NCBI GenBank assembly: GCA_945861995.1
Contig: CAMAWZ010000048.1
Coordinates: 1 to 11,317 of the forward strand
Origin: Pseudorhodobacter antarcticus
Lineage (GTDB): Bacteria > Pseudomonadota > Alphaproteobacteria > Rhodobacterales > Rhodobacteraceae
DNA length: 11,317 nucleotides
Direction of reading: 5' to 3'
Shown here piece after piece: positions 1-7,334 of the stretch. Numbering within the stretch: position 1 is the stretch's first letter; each line of letters opens with the position of its first letter. Under the pieces are notes generated by a model, which saw only the letters and a list, made by a program, of their open reading frames with translations, ran no database searches and was not told the DNA's origin. The position numbers and the translations under genes were made by a program.

Positions 1-1
1 C

Positions 2-427
2 TCGGCATCTGGCGGGGCGCGCATGCAAGAGGGACTGCTTTCCTTAATGCAAATGCCGCGCACCACGGTGGCGCTGCAAATGCTGCGCGAGGCGGGGCTG
101 CCCTATATTGTGGTGATGACGCATCCCACCACGGGCGGGGTGACGGCCAGCTATGCCATGTTGGGCGATGTGCAAATTGCCGAACCCAACGCGCTGATCG
201 GTTTTGCAGGCGCGCGGGTGATTGAGCAGACCATCCGCGAAAAGCTGCCCGAAGGGTTTCAACGCGCCGAATATCTGCTGGATCACGGGATGCTTGACCG
301 CGTGACACACCGCAAGGATATGCGCGACGAACTCATCACCATTTTGCGGATGCTGATGCGGCAAAGCCCTGCGATCAAGGGCGATCTGCCCCCGCCGGGC
401 GTGATTGGGCAAGAGCTAACGGCATGA
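2..427 (+). CDS. accD: Acetyl-CoA carboxylase carboxyltransferase subunit beta, C-terminal part (5' end outside window)
   Basis: AccD pairs with AccA to form the carboxyltransferase that moves a carboxyl group from carboxybiotin to acetyl-CoA, giving malonyl-CoA for fatty acid synthesis in the cytoplasm. The reading frame is already open at base 2, and the first residues visible, SASGGARMQEG, are a hallmark of AccD. Further AccD motifs follow in order: SLMQMPRTT, TTGGVTASYAMLGD, AEPNALIGFAG, RVIEQTIREKLPEGFQRAEY. About 141 residues are present, roughly the C-terminal half of a normal protein; the N-terminal zinc finger would lie upstream. An ATG at 23 is internal, not the start. The stop codon overlaps the start of folC (ATGA), an accD-folC pairing found in many proteobacteria that suggests coupled translation. 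Identity is very secure. Confidence 0.96.
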   Translation, partial: SASGGARMQEGLLSLMQMPRTTVALQMLREAGLPYIVVMTHPTTGGVTASYAMLGDVQIAEPNALIGFAGARVIEQTIREKLPEGFQRAEYLLDHGMLDRVTHRKDMRDELITILRMLMRQSPAIKGDLPPPGVIGQELTA

Positions 428-1704
428 CTTTATACGGCACCGCTGGGTCTGACGCCGTTTTGCAGCGAATGATGACGCTGCATCCAAAGGTCATTGATCT
501 GACTTTGGGGCGCGTGCACCGCCTGCTGGACGCGCTGGGCCACCCCGAATTGCGCATTCCCCCCGCCATTCACATTGCGGGCACCAATGGCAAGGGCAGC
601 ACACAAGCGATGATCCGCGCGGGGCTAGAGGGGGCGGGGAAAAGCGCGCACGCCTATACCTCGCCGCATTTGGCGCGGTTTCATGAGCGTATTCGCTTGG
701 CTGGGGATTTGATTTCTGAACCCAGTTTGACCGCGCTTTTGGATGAATGTGTCACGGCCAATGGGCCAGACGAGATTACCTTTTTCGAGATTACCACTTG
801 CGCGGCCTTTTTGGCCTTTGCGCGCCAGCCTGCTGATTTCACGCTGCTAGAGGTGGGGCTTGGCGGGCGGCTGGATGCAACCAATGTCATCACGCCGCGC
901 CTGTCGATCATTACCCCTGTCTCGCTGGATCATCAGCAATTTCTGGGCGATACGGTGGGCGCGATTGCGGGCGAAAAGGCGGGCATCATCAAACGCGGGG
1001 TGCCTGTGATTGTTGGCCCGCAGTCGCCCGAGGGGCTAGAGGTGATCGAAAGCGTTGCCGCCCGTCTTGGCGCGCCAGTGCTGGCGTATGGCCAACATTG
1101 GCACGTCGGCGAGGAGGCGGGGCGGCTGGTGTTTCAAGATGAGAACGGGCTTTTGGATTTGCCCTTGCCCAATCTGCTTGGCCCGTTTCAGGTGCAAAAT
1201 GCAGGGGCGGCGCTGGCGGCTTTGCGGCATTTGGGCATGGGGGATGCGGCCTGCGAGGCGGCAGTGACCCGCGCCGTTTGGCCCGCGCGGATGCAGCGCC
1301 TGCGCCGCGGGCCGCTGGTGGATTTGGCCCCTTCGGTCGAATTGTTTCTGGACGGCGGCCATAACCCTGCGGGTGGCGAGGCCGTGGCCGCAACGCTGGC
1401 CCGTCTGCCCGCGCGCGAGACGCATTTGATTTGCGGGATGCTGAACACCAAAGATGTGCGCGGTTATATGGAACCCTTGCGTGGCCATGCCAAAACCCTG
1501 CGCGCGGTGTCTATTCCGAACGAGGTGAACACTTTGCCAGCCGAGGCCACGGCTGCCGCGGCCAGCGCGGCAGGGCTGGATGCAACTGTCGCCCCATCGG
1601 TGGCCGAGGCTTTGGCCGATATTGCGGCGGCAAACCCCCATCCGCGCGTGCTGATTTGCGGATCGCTGTATTTGGCGGGCGCAATCCTTAGGGAAAACGA
1701 ATGA
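424..1704 (+). CDS. folC: Bifunctional folylpolyglutamate synthase / dihydrofolate synthase
   Basis: FolC is a Mur-ligase-family enzyme that uses ATP to join L-glutamate to dihydropteroate and then adds further glutamates to folates, which keeps them in the cytoplasm. The 426-residue protein has the usual length. Visible motifs are the ATP-binding loop GTNGKGST at residues 53-60, TSPHLARFHERIRL soon after, FFEITTCAAFLAFA, EVGLGGRLDATN, SLDHQQFLGDTVGAIAGEKAGIIK (central Mur-ligase motifs), and DGGHNPAGG in the C-terminal domain. The ATG at 424 overlaps the accD stop, with an AAGAG ribosome-binding sequence at 411-415, eight bases upstream. The 3' end overlaps the next gene in the same ATGA manner. 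No key motif is missing. I cannot tell from sequence alone whether both activities are retained, but bacterial FolC usually has both. Confidence 0.95.
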   Translation: MTLYGTAGSDAVLQRMMTLHPKVIDLTLGRVHRLLDALGHPELRIPPAIHIAGTNGKGSTQAMIRAGLEGAGKSAHAYTSPHLARFHERIRLAGDLISEPSLTALLDECVTANGPDEITFFEITTCAAFLAFARQPADFTLLEVGLGGRLDATNVITPRLSIITPVSLDHQQFLGDTVGAIAGEKAGIIKRGVPVIVGPQSPEGLEVIESVAARLGAPVLAYGQHWHVGEEAGRLVFQDENGLLDLPLPNLLGPFQVQNAGAALAALRHLGMGDAACEAAVTRAVWPARMQRLRRGPLVDLAPSVELFLDGGHNPAGGEAVAATLARLPARETHLICGMLNTKDVRGYMEPLRGHAKTLRAVSIPNEVNTLPAEATAAAASAAGLDATVAPSVAEALADIAAANPHPRVLICGSLYLAGAILRENE

Positions 1705-2105
1705 GCGATACGCCAGCCGATACCCCAAAAGGCGAACTCACCCTGCGCACCCTTGCCATGCCGAGGGATGTGAACACCAACGGCGATATTTTTGGCGGCT
1801 GGGTGCTGTCCCAAATGGATATGGCGGCGGGGATTGTGGCATCAAGCCGCGCGCAGGGGCGGGTGGCGACAGTGGCGATTGACGCGATGCAGTTCATTCG
1901 CCCCGTTAAGGTAGGCGATGTTTTGTGCATCTATGTCGAGATCGCCCGCATTGGCCGCACGTCGATGGGGTTGCAAATTGAGGCTTGGGTTTTGCGCAAC
2001 CGCCAAGCGTCGGGTAAGTCGGCGCGCGAGAAGGTGACCGAAGGGTTGTTTACCTTTGTCGCCATTGACGAGGAAGGCAAGCCCCGCCCCGTGCCCGAAG
2101 TTTAA
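1701..2105 (+). CDS. yciA: YciA-type acyl-CoA thioesterase (hotdog fold)
   Basis: The 134-residue protein is a single hotdog-fold acyl-CoA hydrolase. YciA enzymes cleave a broad range of acyl-CoA thioesters to free acid and CoA in the cytoplasm. The signature is clear: LRTLAMPRDVNTNGDIFGGWVLSQMD, of which residues 16-40 align with Haemophilus YciA. Asp40 falls on the catalytic aspartate of that family (Asp44 there). AIDAMQFIRPVKVGDVL and the closing LFTFVAIDEEGKPRPVPE are also typical. Length matches the family. The ATG sits inside the folC stop codon, with AGGG about seven bases upstream, so it is the last gene of an accD-folC-yciA unit. The physiological substrate cannot be read from sequence; placement next to accD fits a link with acyl-CoA balance but does not prove it. 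Confidence 0.9.
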   Translation: MSDTPADTPKGELTLRTLAMPRDVNTNGDIFGGWVLSQMDMAAGIVASSRAQGRVATVAIDAMQFIRPVKVGDVLCIYVEIARIGRTSMGLQIEAWVLRNRQASGKSAREKVTEGLFTFVAIDEEGKPRPVPEV

Positions 2106-2120
2106 TGCGCTGTGCCGCGA

Positions 2121-2588
2121 TTATCCCGTTAGAACGGCGCGAAAGCGGCCTAGCAGTTCGACCCAAGTTTTCAGGCTGCTTTGAAACGTCGAGGCGGCAA
2201 CGCCCTTGGTTAAATCCACATCCATTTTCAGGCAGGGGTCTTTGGCGTCGTCCAAGCTGGCCTTGCCATAGCGCATATCAAAGTTCCAAGTATTGATCAC
2301 TTCGAATGTGATGCCCTCTGGCGCGTCAAAGCAGGCATTCATCTGCACCGAGAGGCAATCTTTGCCCGCCGTGCAGCCATAGAAATAAACTTCAAAATTG
2401 GAATCGGCCGCAATGGACGTGATGCTAGGATCGCCTGCGCTGTCTGTGCCGATTTCTGTTTTCAGGCCTGCCGCTTGTAATTGTGCGGCTATGGCATCGG
2501 GATTTGCGGTGATTAGGTTGTCTTGGGCGATGACGGCGCTTGCGGCAAAGGCCGTGGCGGCGCAGAGGGTGAGTGCATAAAGGCGCAT
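2121..2588 (-). CDS. Secreted YbjN-domain protein of unknown function
   Basis: The 155-residue protein begins with a signal peptide (hydrophobic residues 3-20, likely cleavage after Ala21 in AVIA-QDN), so it should reach the periplasm. The mature part resembles the YbjN sensory-domain family common in Rhodobacteraceae: a LQAAGLKTEIGTD segment, GDPSI, then FEVYFYGCT, followed by INTWNFDMRYGKASLDD. YbjN domains have no known catalytic activity. The mature protein has four cysteines (72, 78, 86, 119), enough for two disulfides. The frame stays open for 47 more codons upstream, to 2729, but the start at 2588 is preferred because the signal peptide follows at once and a GGA lies just upstream. It is the only minus-strand gene here, ends 15 bases from the thioesterase gene and diverges from gpmI. 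Family assignment is from memory of motifs. Confidence 0.82.
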   Translation of the reverse strand: MRLYALTLCAATAFAASAVIAQDNLITANPDAIAAQLQAAGLKTEIGTDSAGDPSITSIAADSNFEVYFYGCTAGKDCLSVQMNACFDAPEGITFEVINTWNFDMRYGKASLDDAKDPCLKMDVDLTKGVAASTFQSSLKTWVELLGRFRAVLTG

Positions 2589-2648
2589 ATGTTTTCCAAA
2601 TTCGGTATAGACCAGCGCAGTGCCCCCACTTGGATGTTGCGCCCGAAA

Positions 2649-2678
2649 ATCATGCCTCTGCCCAAAGCAGTCTGTCAA
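2649..2678 (-). promoter_or_regulatory. Candidate sigma-70 promoter for the YbjN-domain gene
   Basis: Read on the minus strand, a perfect TTGACA (2673-2678) is followed after 18 bases by CATGAT (2649-2654), four of six matches to TATAAT. Transcription would start near 2642, giving a leader of about 54 bases before the ATG at 2588. Position and the consensus -35 support it; the -10 is weak and there is no experimental evidence. Confidence 0.42.
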
Positions 2679-2764
2679 GCGTTTCTGCAATTCCCAGTTG
2701 AGAGGGGCAGATTGCGCGGGGGCTGGCAAACGGGTACAAGGGCAAAAAGCAAAAGAGGCAGATC

Positions 2765-4300
2765 ATGGCGCACACGGCATCCCACCCCAAACCCGTTGTT
2801 TTGTGCATTTTGGATGGCTGGGGCATTGGCCCTGATCCCAAAACATCCGCCCCCGCGCAGGCCAATGTGCCAAACTTCAATCGCCTTTGGGACAGTTGCC
2901 CGCACAGCACGTTGACCACCTTTGGCCCCGATGTGGGCTTGCCGCGCGGGCAGATGGGCAATTCCGAGGTGGGTCATACCAATATCGGCGCGGGCCGCGT
3001 GGTGGCGATGGATTTGGGCGCGATTGATTTGGCCATCGAAGATGGCAGCTTTGCCCAAAACGCTGAACTTTTGGCCTTTGCAGCGGCGGTTCAGGCCAAG
3101 GGCGGGCGGGCGCATTTGATGGGGGTTGTGTCGAGCGGCGGGGTGCACGGCCATATCAGCCATATGATCGCCACAGCGCGGGCGCTGGTCGGTCTGGGGC
3201 TAGAGGTGGTGATCCATGCCATCACAGATGGTCGCGATGTGCCGCCATCCTCGGCCCTAGGATTTATGCAAACGCTGACCGATAGCCTGCCCGTGGGGGC
3301 ATCGGTGGCCACTGTGATTGGCCGCTATTGGGCGCTGGACCGCGACAACCGCTGGGATCGGGTGGCGCGGGCGCATCATGCGATTGTTTCGGCGCAAGGC
3401 GAGGCTGCCGCCAGCCCAAGGGCCGCGATTGACGCCAGCTATGCCAAGGGCGAGACGGATGAGTTTTTGGCCCCCACGGTCATTGCAGGCTACACAGGCG
3501 CGCGGGGTGGCGACGGGCTGTTTTGCCTAAACTTCAGGTCTGACCGTGCGCGCGAAATTATGGCGGCGCTGGCCGCCCCCGATTTCAAAGAATTTGAAAC
3601 AGGCCCGCGCCCCGCTTGGGCGGCCTGCCTTGGCATGGTGGAATATTCCAGCGCGCATAATGCCTATCTGTCGACCGCCTTTCCAAAACGCGACATTCGC
3701 AATTCGCTGGGCGAATGGGTGGCAGCCAAGGGTCTGCGCCAGTTTCGCTTGGCGGAAACCGAAAAATACCCTCATGTGACGTTTTTCCTAAATGGCGGGC
3801 GCGAGGTCCCCTTTGAAGGCGAAGAACGCGCGATGCCCAAATCGCCATCCGTGGCGACTTATGATTTGCAGCCAGAAATGAGCGCGGGCGCGGTGGCAGA
3901 TCATTTGGTGGCCGCGATTGTGGCGCGCTATGATCTGATTGTCGTCAATTTCGCCAACCCCGATATGGTGGGGCATACGGGCAGCCTGCCCGCCGCGATT
4001 GCCGCCTGCGAGGCGGTGGATATAGGGCTGGGCCGCGCGCTGGCAGCATTGGACGGCGTGGGCGGGGCGATGATTGTCACCGCCGATCATGGCAACTGCG
4101 AGATGATGGTAGACCCGATCACGGGCGCGCCGCACACCGCCCATACCACCAACCCCGTGCCCGTTATTCTGGTGGGCGGGCCTGTGGGGGCGCAGTTGCG
4201 CACAGGCGGGCGGCTGGCCGATTTGGCCCCTACGGTATTGGCGTTGATGGGCCTGCCTTTGCCGCCCGAGATGACGGGCGAAAGCCTGATCGCCCCATGA
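2765..4300 (+). CDS. gpmI: 2,3-bisphosphoglycerate-independent phosphoglycerate mutase
   Basis: GpmI interconverts 3- and 2-phosphoglycerate in glycolysis and gluconeogenesis, using two metal ions and a phosphoserine intermediate rather than 2,3-bisphosphoglycerate. The 511-residue protein has normal length and every hallmark: metal-binding Asp17 in CILDGWGIG, the phospho-accepting Ser67 in GQMGNSEVGHTNIGAGR, TDGRDVPPSS, the arginine-rich FRSDRAREI, metal ligands Asp400 and His404 in NPDMVGHTGS, Asp441 and His442 in TADHGNCE, and the histidine of HTAHTTNPVPVI. The ATG at 2765 has a good AGAGG ribosome-binding site at 2754-2758, six bases upstream. It is the first gene of the run gpmI-envC-ctpA-rppH; its stop overlaps the envC start as ATGA. 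I could not find a convincing promoter in the 176 bases upstream. Confidence 0.97.
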   Translation: MAHTASHPKPVVLCILDGWGIGPDPKTSAPAQANVPNFNRLWDSCPHSTLTTFGPDVGLPRGQMGNSEVGHTNIGAGRVVAMDLGAIDLAIEDGSFAQNAELLAFAAAVQAKGGRAHLMGVVSSGGVHGHISHMIATARALVGLGLEVVIHAITDGRDVPPSSALGFMQTLTDSLPVGASVATVIGRYWALDRDNRWDRVARAHHAIVSAQGEAAASPRAAIDASYAKGETDEFLAPTVIAGYTGARGGDGLFCLNFRSDRAREIMAALAAPDFKEFETGPRPAWAACLGMVEYSSAHNAYLSTAFPKRDIRNSLGEWVAAKGLRQFRLAETEKYPHVTFFLNGGREVPFEGEERAMPKSPSVATYDLQPEMSAGAVADHLVAAIVARYDLIVVNFANPDMVGHTGSLPAAIAACEAVDIGLGRALAALDGVGGAMIVTADHGNCEMMVDPITGAPHTAHTTNPVPVILVGGPVGAQLRTGGRLADLAPTVLALMGLPLPPEMTGESLIAP

Positions 4301-5445
4301 GGCTGGCGCGCGCCATCGCCTGTGTTCTAGCGATCTGCGCGGCGCTTTCCTTGCCCGCGCCGGCGCTGGCCGGCGTGGCAGAAGATGCTGCAAAGGCGGC
4401 GGGTGATCTGGCCGCTGCCGTTGATGCGCTGGGCGCGGCAAAGGGCGGGAAAGATCAAATCACAGCGTTGACCCAAACCATCCGCGCCTAGGAGGCAGGG
4501 CTTGCCGCCCTGCGCGAGGCATTGCGCCAAAGCGAGCAGCGCGAGGGGGAGCTTACCGCCGCCTTCGAGGCGCAGCGCGACAAGATCGCCCAGCTCTTGG
4601 GCGTTCTGTCGCGGATCGAGGCTGAGCCTGCGCCGATTTTGCTGCTGCATCCCACAGGCCCCATCGGTTCTGTGCGCGCAGGGATGATGCTGGCCGAAGT
4701 GACCCCAGCGTTGCAGGTTGAGGCAGAAGCACTGCGCGCCCAGTTGCAGGAATTGGCCGATTTGCGCATCGTGCAGCGCCAAGCGGGGCAAACGCTGACG
4801 CGGGGGCTGGATGCTGCGCAGCAGGCGCGATCAAGTCTTGCGACCGCGATTGCTGACCGCACCGATTTGCCGCGCCGCTTTACCGAAGACCCAGAGGCGC
4901 TGAAAGAATTGCTGCAAAGCGCCGATACGCTGGATGCCTTTGCCGCAGGGCTTGCGCTGGACCCTGCCGCCACGGCGGGTTTTGCCAGCGCCAAAGGCAG
5001 CCTTGATTTGCCCAGCCTTGGCACTTTGCTGTTGCGGCCAGGCGAGTTGGACGCGCGCGGCGTCGGCCGCCCTGGCCTGACCATTGCCACGCGCCCTGCA
5101 GCCTTGGTCACCGCGCCTTGGGCCGCGACGATCCGCTATCGCGGCCCGCTGCTGGATTACGGAAATGTGATGATCATCGAACCCGGGGATGGCTATCTTT
5201 TGGTCATAGCAGGGCTTCGGGATGTTTTCGGTGAGGTGGGCGAAGTGGTGGCCAAGGGGGCGGCCTTGGGCCTGATGGGGGGGGCGGTTAATGATACTGC
5301 CGATCTGCTGGCCCCGGCCAAACAAGGCGGCACCGATCAAGCGATTTCCGCGCGCGAGACGGAAACACTGTATATCGAACTGCGCGATGGCGCAGATGTG
5401 ATCGACCCAACAGATTGGTTTGCAGCCACGGCGCAAGGGCTGTAG
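4297..5445 (+). pseudogene. envC: EnvC-type murein hydrolase activator (degenerate M23/LytM protein), interrupted by an in-frame amber codon
   Basis: EnvC-like proteins sit in the periplasm and switch on cell-wall amidases during division. The frame encodes a signal peptide (residues 1-25, ending APALA-G), a long coiled coil, and a C-terminal LytM-like domain from about residue 255 (RPGLTIATRPAALVTAPW, RYRGPLLDYGNVMIIEPGDGY). The zinc-binding histidines and aspartate of active M23 peptidases are absent, as expected for an activator. After 64 codons the frame meets TAG (4489-4491). The same frame then runs on for 318 open codons of family-like sequence to the TAG at 5443-5445, so the full product would be 382 residues with one stop inside. 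The 64-residue piece would carry little beyond the signal peptide. Restart at the in-frame TTG at 4522 would lack the export signal. A sequencing error or readthrough cannot be excluded. It overlaps gpmI by ATGA. Confidence 0.85.
4489..4491 (+). other. Internal in-frame amber codon in envC
   Basis: Codon 65 of the envC frame reads TAG between GCC (Ala) and GAG (Glu), in the stretch LTQTIRA-stop-EAGLAALREAL. From memory of related Rhodobacteraceae proteins, which read like TIRAYEEGLAALR here, I expect tyrosine (TAT or TAC), one base away from TAG. No indel is needed, because the frame is the same on both sides. The bases AGGAGG (4490-4495) run from the second base of this codon and happen to form a consensus Shine-Dalgarno sequence. 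Confidence 0.85.
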
Positions 5446-5478
5446 ACAGAACCAAAGCGCCCCAAGCGGCAACAGGAT

Positions 5479-5483
5479 GAGGA
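5479..5483 (+). promoter_or_regulatory. Ribosome-binding site that decides the ctpA start
   Basis: GAGGA lies five bases before the ATG at 5489. The other in-frame ATG at 5477 has its AGG directly against it with no spacing. An even earlier TTG at 5420 would start inside envC. The start at 5489 also puts the signal peptide right at the N-terminus. Confidence 0.6.
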
Positions 5484-5488
5484 CGGCG

Positions 5489-6835
5489 ATGAGAAAATTA
5501 GTGATGGCGGCATTGGGCGGCACTTTGGCAGGGGCGCTTGCCGCCAGCCAAATGGCAGGCCCGCTGATGGCGCAAGAGGCGGCCCCCGAATCCAACCTGT
5601 TTGAACAGCTGGATCTGTTCGGCGACATATTCGAACGCATTCGCGGGCAATATGTAGAAGAAGTTGACAGCAAAAAGCTGATCGAAGCGGCGATCAATGG
5701 GATGCTGACCTCGCTTGACCCGCATTCAAGCTATCTAAACGCCGAAGACGCTGCCGATATGAACACGCAGACGCGGGGCGAATTTGGCGGCCTGGGGATC
5801 GAGGTCACGCAAGAAGAAGGCTTTGTCAAAGTGATCTCGCCGATGGATGGCACCCCAGCCGCCAAAGCAGGGATTTTGGCGGGCGATTTCATCACTCATG
5901 TCGACGGCGAGTCGGTGCAGGGCATCACGCTGGACGAAGCGGTTGACAAAATGCGCGGCGAAGTGGGCACGGATATTGTGATCACCGTGGTGCGCGAGGA
6001 CGTGGCCGAACCCTTTGATTTGACCCTGACGCGCGAGACGATCAAGATCACCGCTGTGCGCAGCCGTGTGGTTGGCAATGTGGCGGTGCTGCGCATCACC
6101 ACCTTCAGCGATCAGACCTATTCGGGGCTGGAAGCAGAACTTGCCAAATCTGTGGAAGAAATTGGCGGGATGGAAAAGGTGACGGGTTTTGTCATTGACC
6201 TGCGCAACAATCCCGGCGGGCTATTGAACCAGTCGATCCTTGTGTCTGATGCCTTTTTGGAAAAGGGCGAGATCGTGTCCACGCGCGGCCGCGAGGCGGC
6301 AGACAGCACCCGCGAAAATGCGACCCCCGGCGATTTGGCCATGGGCAAGCCGATGGTTGTGCTGATCAACGGCGGCTCGGCCAGTGCATCGGAAATTGTG
6401 GCAGGCGCGCTGCAAGATCATCGCCGCGCCATTGTTGTGGGCACCAAAAGCTTTGGCAAAGGGTCGGTGCAAACACTGGTGCCGCTGAAGGATGGCGGGC
6501 AAATGCGCCTGACGACATCGCGCTATTACACGCCTTCGGGGCGGTCTATCCAATCGCTGGGCGTGATGCCTGATATTGTGGTGAACCAGCCCGCAGTTGA
6601 TCCAGCGGTTGAAGGGGTGGAGGCACAGGCGGCAGAAGAGGCGGATCAGCAACGCTCGGAAGCTGATCTGCGCGGCGCGATCAGCAATGATTCGATGTCG
6701 CAAGACGAGATTAAGCTGCTGGAAGAGGAACGCGCGCGCACCGAAGAAGCCGCCAAGCTGCGCGATGAGGATTACCAGCTGGCCTATGCGGTGGACATTT
6801 TGCGCGGCCTGAACGCCGTGGCCCCGCAGGAGTAG
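5489..6835 (+). CDS. ctpA: Carboxy-terminal processing protease (S41 family)
   Basis: CtpA/Prc proteases trim or degrade envelope proteins in the periplasm using a Ser-Lys dyad. The 448-residue product starts with a signal peptide (MRKLVMAALGGTL to about LMAQ). An N-terminal helical part with LTSLDPHSSYL follows, then a PDZ domain at about residues 97-170 (GGLGIEV to VREDV) and the S41 protease domain at about 190-370. The nucleophile is Ser299, the middle serine of SASASE; Lys324 of FGKGS is the general base and Asp310 of LQD matches the conserved aspartate, with the same 25-residue Ser-Lys spacing as E. coli Prc. RNNPGG is also typical. The tail after about 375 is rich in Ala and Glu and ends in a short helix. 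It lies 43 bases after the envC frame and six before rppH, and has its own ribosome-binding site, so it may survive the envC stop. Confidence 0.95.
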   Translation: MRKLVMAALGGTLAGALAASQMAGPLMAQEAAPESNLFEQLDLFGDIFERIRGQYVEEVDSKKLIEAAINGMLTSLDPHSSYLNAEDAADMNTQTRGEFGGLGIEVTQEEGFVKVISPMDGTPAAKAGILAGDFITHVDGESVQGITLDEAVDKMRGEVGTDIVITVVREDVAEPFDLTLTRETIKITAVRSRVVGNVAVLRITTFSDQTYSGLEAELAKSVEEIGGMEKVTGFVIDLRNNPGGLLNQSILVSDAFLEKGEIVSTRGREAADSTRENATPGDLAMGKPMVVLINGGSASASEIVAGALQDHRRAIVVGTKSFGKGSVQTLVPLKDGGQMRLTTSRYYTPSGRSIQSLGVMPDIVVNQPAVDPAVEGVEAQAAEEADQQRSEADLRGAISNDSMSQDEIKLLEEERARTEEAAKLRDEDYQLAYAVDILRGLNAVAPQE

Positions 6836-6841
6836 GGGGCG

Positions 6842-7315
6842 ATGAAACCGCTGCCGTATCGTCCCTGTGTGGGGGTGTGCCTGATCAATGAGGCTGGCCT
6901 GATCTTTGCAGGCCAGCGCAAGGACAGCACCAGCGGGGCATGGCAAATGCCCCAGGGCGGGATTGATCGCGGCGAAAAGCCGCGCGAGGCGGCGCTGCGC
7001 GAACTATGGGAAGAAACGGGCATCACCGCCGATTTGGTGCAAATCTTAGGCAAAACGGGCGGCTGGCTGCATTACGATTTGCCGCCCGAATTGCTGGGCC
7101 GCGTCTGGGGCGGCAAGTATCGCGGCCAGCGGCAAAAATGGGTTCTGATGCGGTATTTGGGGGCGGATGCGCAGGTCAATATCGCGACAGATCACCCTGA
7201 ATTTTCCGCGTGGAAATGGATAGGGGCAGATGAAATGCTGGCCAGCATCGTGCCGTTTAAGCGGGACGTTTATGCCGCAGTGATTGCGGCCTTTGCTGGG
7301 CAGTTGGCGCGGTAA
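6842..7315 (+). CDS. rppH: RNA pyrophosphohydrolase (Nudix hydrolase)
   Basis: RppH removes pyrophosphate from the 5' triphosphate end of mRNAs, which opens them to RNase E decay. The 157-residue protein opens with YRPCVGVCLIN and has a full Nudix box at residues 39-61 (consensus GX5EX7REUXEEXGU): Gly39, Glu45, Arg53, Glu54, Glu57, Glu58 and Gly60 are all present. RppH-specific features follow: WLHYDLPPEL, GQRQKWVLM, ATDHPEFSAWKW and the closing VPFKRDVYAAVI, close to the E. coli protein. Start: ATG at 6842, six bases after the ctpA stop, with AGGAG at 6828-6832 (within the end of ctpA). It is the last gene of the gpmI-envC-ctpA-rppH run and is followed by a GC hairpin. Other Nudix enzymes such as Ap4A hydrolases share the box, but the RppH motifs make this call firm. 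Confidence 0.94.
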   Translation: MKPLPYRPCVGVCLINEAGLIFAGQRKDSTSGAWQMPQGGIDRGEKPREAALRELWEETGITADLVQILGKTGGWLHYDLPPELLGRVWGGKYRGQRQKWVLMRYLGADAQVNIATDHPEFSAWKWIGADEMLASIVPFKRDVYAAVIAAFAGQLAR

Positions 7316-7319
7316 AGAA

Positions 7320-7334
7320 GGGGGCTTTGCCCCC
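7320..7334 (+). terminator. GC-rich hairpin after rppH, possible terminator without a T-tract
   Basis: GGGGGC (7320-7325), a TTT loop and GCCCCC (7329-7334) form a perfect six-pair stem starting five bases after the rppH stop. No run of T follows, so it may slow polymerase or protect the 3' end rather than act as a classic intrinsic terminator. Its place at the end of the operon fits either role. Confidence 0.45.

Noticed and set aside
44..412. Long minus-strand open frame opposite accD
   Set aside because: It is opposite strongly conserved AccD sequence, resembles no known family, and such antisense frames are common in GC-rich DNA.
989..1728. Overlapping minus-strand open frames of 134 and 230 residues opposite folC
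   Set aside because: They are Arg/Pro/His-rich translations typical of shadow frames, with no motif; the FolC frame explains the region.
2126..2137. Small inverted repeat CCGTTAGAACGG near the convergent gene ends
   Set aside because: It has only four to five pairs, lies inside the coding end of the YbjN gene and lacks a T-run, so it is too weak to call a terminator.
2712..2740. Possible plus-strand promoter for gpmI (TTGCGC, 17 bases, TACAAG)
   Set aside because: Both boxes are weak matches, and similar pairs can be found by chance in this sequence.
4358..4375. Seven-pair GC hairpin in the envC signal-peptide coding region
   Set aside because: Such stems arise readily from GC-rich Ala/Gly codons (APALAG). 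Its position near the start could affect translation, but nothing supports a regulatory role.
3788..4441. Minus-strand open frame of 217 residues opposite the end of gpmI
   Set aside because: Low-complexity His/Arg/Pro-rich shadow of gpmI.
4488..5111. Minus-strand open frame of 207 residues opposite envC
   Set aside because: Ser/Ala/Arg-rich shadow frame. The plus frame has EnvC motifs on both sides of the amber codon.
4831..5697. Minus-strand open frame of 288 residues spanning envC and ctpA
   Set aside because: It crosses two real genes on the other strand and shows no family resemblance.
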